DNA of 64,000 nt. Origin: Streptomyces sp. NBS 14/10 (GTDB lineage: Bacteria > Actinomycetota > Actinomycetes > Streptomycetales > Streptomycetaceae). Numbering within the stretch: position 1 is the first letter of the stretch; each line of letters starts with the position of its first letter. Location: contig NZ_NCSM01000019.1 in NCBI RefSeq assembly GCF_002224125.1, positions 1 through 64,000 of the forward strand, given 5' to 3'. The notes below the pieces were generated by a model. That model was not told the DNA's origin, searched no databases, and saw only the letters and a list, made by a program, of their open reading frames with translations. Shown here piece by piece: positions 63,080 to 64,000 of this stretch. The translations under genes were made by a program, and so were the position numbers.

Positions 63080-63703
63080 TCAGCGCACCGCACCCGCGCT
63101 GACGGGTTCTCCCTCGCCGAAAGCGAACGTCGACGTAATGGCGTCGAACAAGTCGTAGAGCTGGTCGGCCAGCGGGAGGTTCGGGCTGAAACAGCTGATG
63201 ATGAGGACGCGCTTGCTGCCGGGGACCGGTATCACCGTATGCATCACGGCCAGTTTGTAGGAGACCCCCTCGGCGACCTCGCTCTCCTCGATGCCCACCA
63301 GCCGCCCCACCGGACCGGTCCCGGGCAGCGTCCTGGTGGCGAAGGTGCGGGTCGTACCCTCCCCCCGCCTGTCGCCGGAGGTGGAGAACTGCCTGGCCAG
63401 GGCCCGGGCGGAGAAGTCCTCGCCGGGCGGCGGCGTCAGGCTGAACACCATGAGCCCGGCCATCAGCAGACCGTCCTCGTACATGGCCGTGGTGCCCGCG
63501 GCGTAGACGGCGCCGCGGCGGCGGGCCCCGTCCATGATCCGTCGCGCGTTCCTGAAGGCCTGGTTGACCGCCTCCCGGGTCTGCCGGTCCGGGGCCTGCC
63601 GCAGCAGTTGGGCCCTGCGCTCGGCCAGGGCGTCACCGCTGAGGTCGTACTCCGTCCAGGTTTCCGGGATGCCGATCCCGAAGGTCTGCGAACCGCCTGT
63701 CAT
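63080..63703 (-). CDS. Small soluble protein of the T7SS region, function unknown
   Basis: The 207-residue protein has no signal or membrane segment. It starts with GIGIPETWTEYDL and contains beta-rich stretches (LLMAGLMVFSL, YKLAVMHTVIPVP, RVLIISCFSPN), a pattern like the PsbP/Mog1-type small domains seen in T7SS loci. That family call is a guess. The ATG at 63703 was preferred to the GTG at 63709 because GGGGAG is 8 nt before the ATG but only 2 nt before the GTG. It is followed by a strong hairpin and preceded at 29 bp by another small gene in the same direction. Confidence 0.75.
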   Translation of the reverse strand: MTGGSQTFGIGIPETWTEYDLSGDALAERRAQLLRQAPDRQTREAVNQAFRNARRIMDGARRRGAVYAAGTTAMYEDGLLMAGLMVFSLTPPPGEDFSARALARQFSTSGDRRGEGTTRTFATRTLPGTGPVGRLVGIEESEVAEGVSYKLAVMHTVIPVPGSKRVLIISCFSPNLPLADQLYDLFDAITSTFAFGEGEPVSAGAVR

Positions 63704-63717
63704 GGCCACCGCTCCCC

Positions 63718-63745
63718 TTTACTTGTCGCCGTTTACTTGTCGCCG
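63718..63745. repeat. 14-bp direct repeat duplicating the stop region of the small gene
   Basis: TTTACTTGTCGCCG occurs twice in tandem. On the minus strand the inner copy gives the last codons GGC GAC AAG TAA of the small gene, and the second copy repeats the same sequence after the stop. It resembles the duplication at the end of the EccC gene. Confidence 0.9.
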
Positions 63746-64000
63746 GCTGTGCTGCCGTCGCCCTTGAGCGCGTCGGCCTGCTGGTTGTCGGCGTCCGCGA
63801 AGGCCTTGATGATCGCTTCGCAGGCGTCCTTGAGGTCCTTGGTGTTCCGCTTGACCTGGAAGCGGCCGTCCTTCCACTCGTCGTCGAAGTTGGCGCCCGA
63901 GCCGGCCAGCGGCGGGCCGACATCGGCGGCGTCGAAGCCGGACGTCTTGGTGTCGATGAGCTCCGTCACCCGCCGCAGCAGGGCGCCCAGCCGCTCCACC
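63733..64000 (-). CDS. Small helical protein, partial at the right edge
   Basis: The visible 88 residues are hydrophilic and mostly helical (ERLGALLRRVTELIDTK, CEAIIKAFADADNQ) and end in GDK. The frame is open at the window edge with only a GTG near 63999, so the true start probably lies outside. Size and place fit a WXG100-like or chaperone-type T7SS accessory protein, but no family motif is visible. It precedes the 207-residue gene on the same strand. Confidence 0.6.
   Translation of the reverse strand, partial: VERLGALLRRVTELIDTKTSGFDAADVGPPLAGSGANFDDEWKDGRFQVKRNTKDLKDACEAIIKAFADADNQQADALKGDGSTAGDK

Overview
The window is uniformly GC-rich with long, densely packed genes. It carries modular type I polyketide synthases, Tat-type signals, PQQ-propeller Ser/Thr kinases, a SigE-type ECF sigma factor, rare in-frame TTA leucine codons and an actinobacterial type VII secretion ATPase. 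Together these point to a Streptomyces chromosome. The violaceusniger/hygroscopicus group is a guess from the PKS load, not something shown by the sequence.

Left part (1-10034). On the minus strand lies the 5' end of a large modular PKS with a KSQ-AT-ACP loading module followed by the first extender KS; it runs off the left edge. Upstream on the same strand are an acyl-CoA oxidase-like flavoprotein, a short membrane protein, a SigE-type ECF sigma factor and a sodium:solute symporter-type permease. A cytochrome P450 is divergent from the permease.

Sensor kinases and sugar/polymer genes (10150-22847). Four consecutive plus-strand genes encode N-terminal kinase folds, one membrane segment and a C-terminal PQQ-like beta-propeller. 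The first two are pseudokinases and the last two keep all catalytic residues. A twice-frameshifted, sortase-anchored alginate-lyase-like gene follows, then a GH43 C-terminal remnant, a serine-recombinase-like protein lacking the catalytic serine, and an XRE/TPR regulator.

Lipid-primed PKS cluster (23107-43319). This is the most unusual part. A fatty acyl-AMP ligase precedes a 4655-residue protein with the order ACP-KS-AT-DH-KR-ACP-KS-AT-DH-KR-ACP-C-FkbH. It is followed by an ACP-thioester reductase protein with an extra C-terminal domain and by two alpha/beta hydrolases. The parts suggest that a fatty acid is activated and loaded, extended twice, and passed by the condensation domain to a glyceryl-type unit made by the FkbH domain. 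The chain would then be released reductively. This final product logic is inference. An in-frame TTA codon in the giant gene suggests bldA control.

Right part (43320-64000). After a collapsed SDR remnant come an SDR with its divergent XRE regulator, a GH9 glycosidase divergent from a secreted double GH43 enzyme, and a two-copy COG4315-type lipoprotein. A type VII secretion-like locus follows: a LysM membrane protein, a 1767-residue protein with a very long Thr/Gly-rich beta-repeat region, a WXG100-size protein and an EccC-type ATPase. Two small minus-strand genes close the window, the last running off the right edge. No rRNA, tRNA or CRISPR array was seen.
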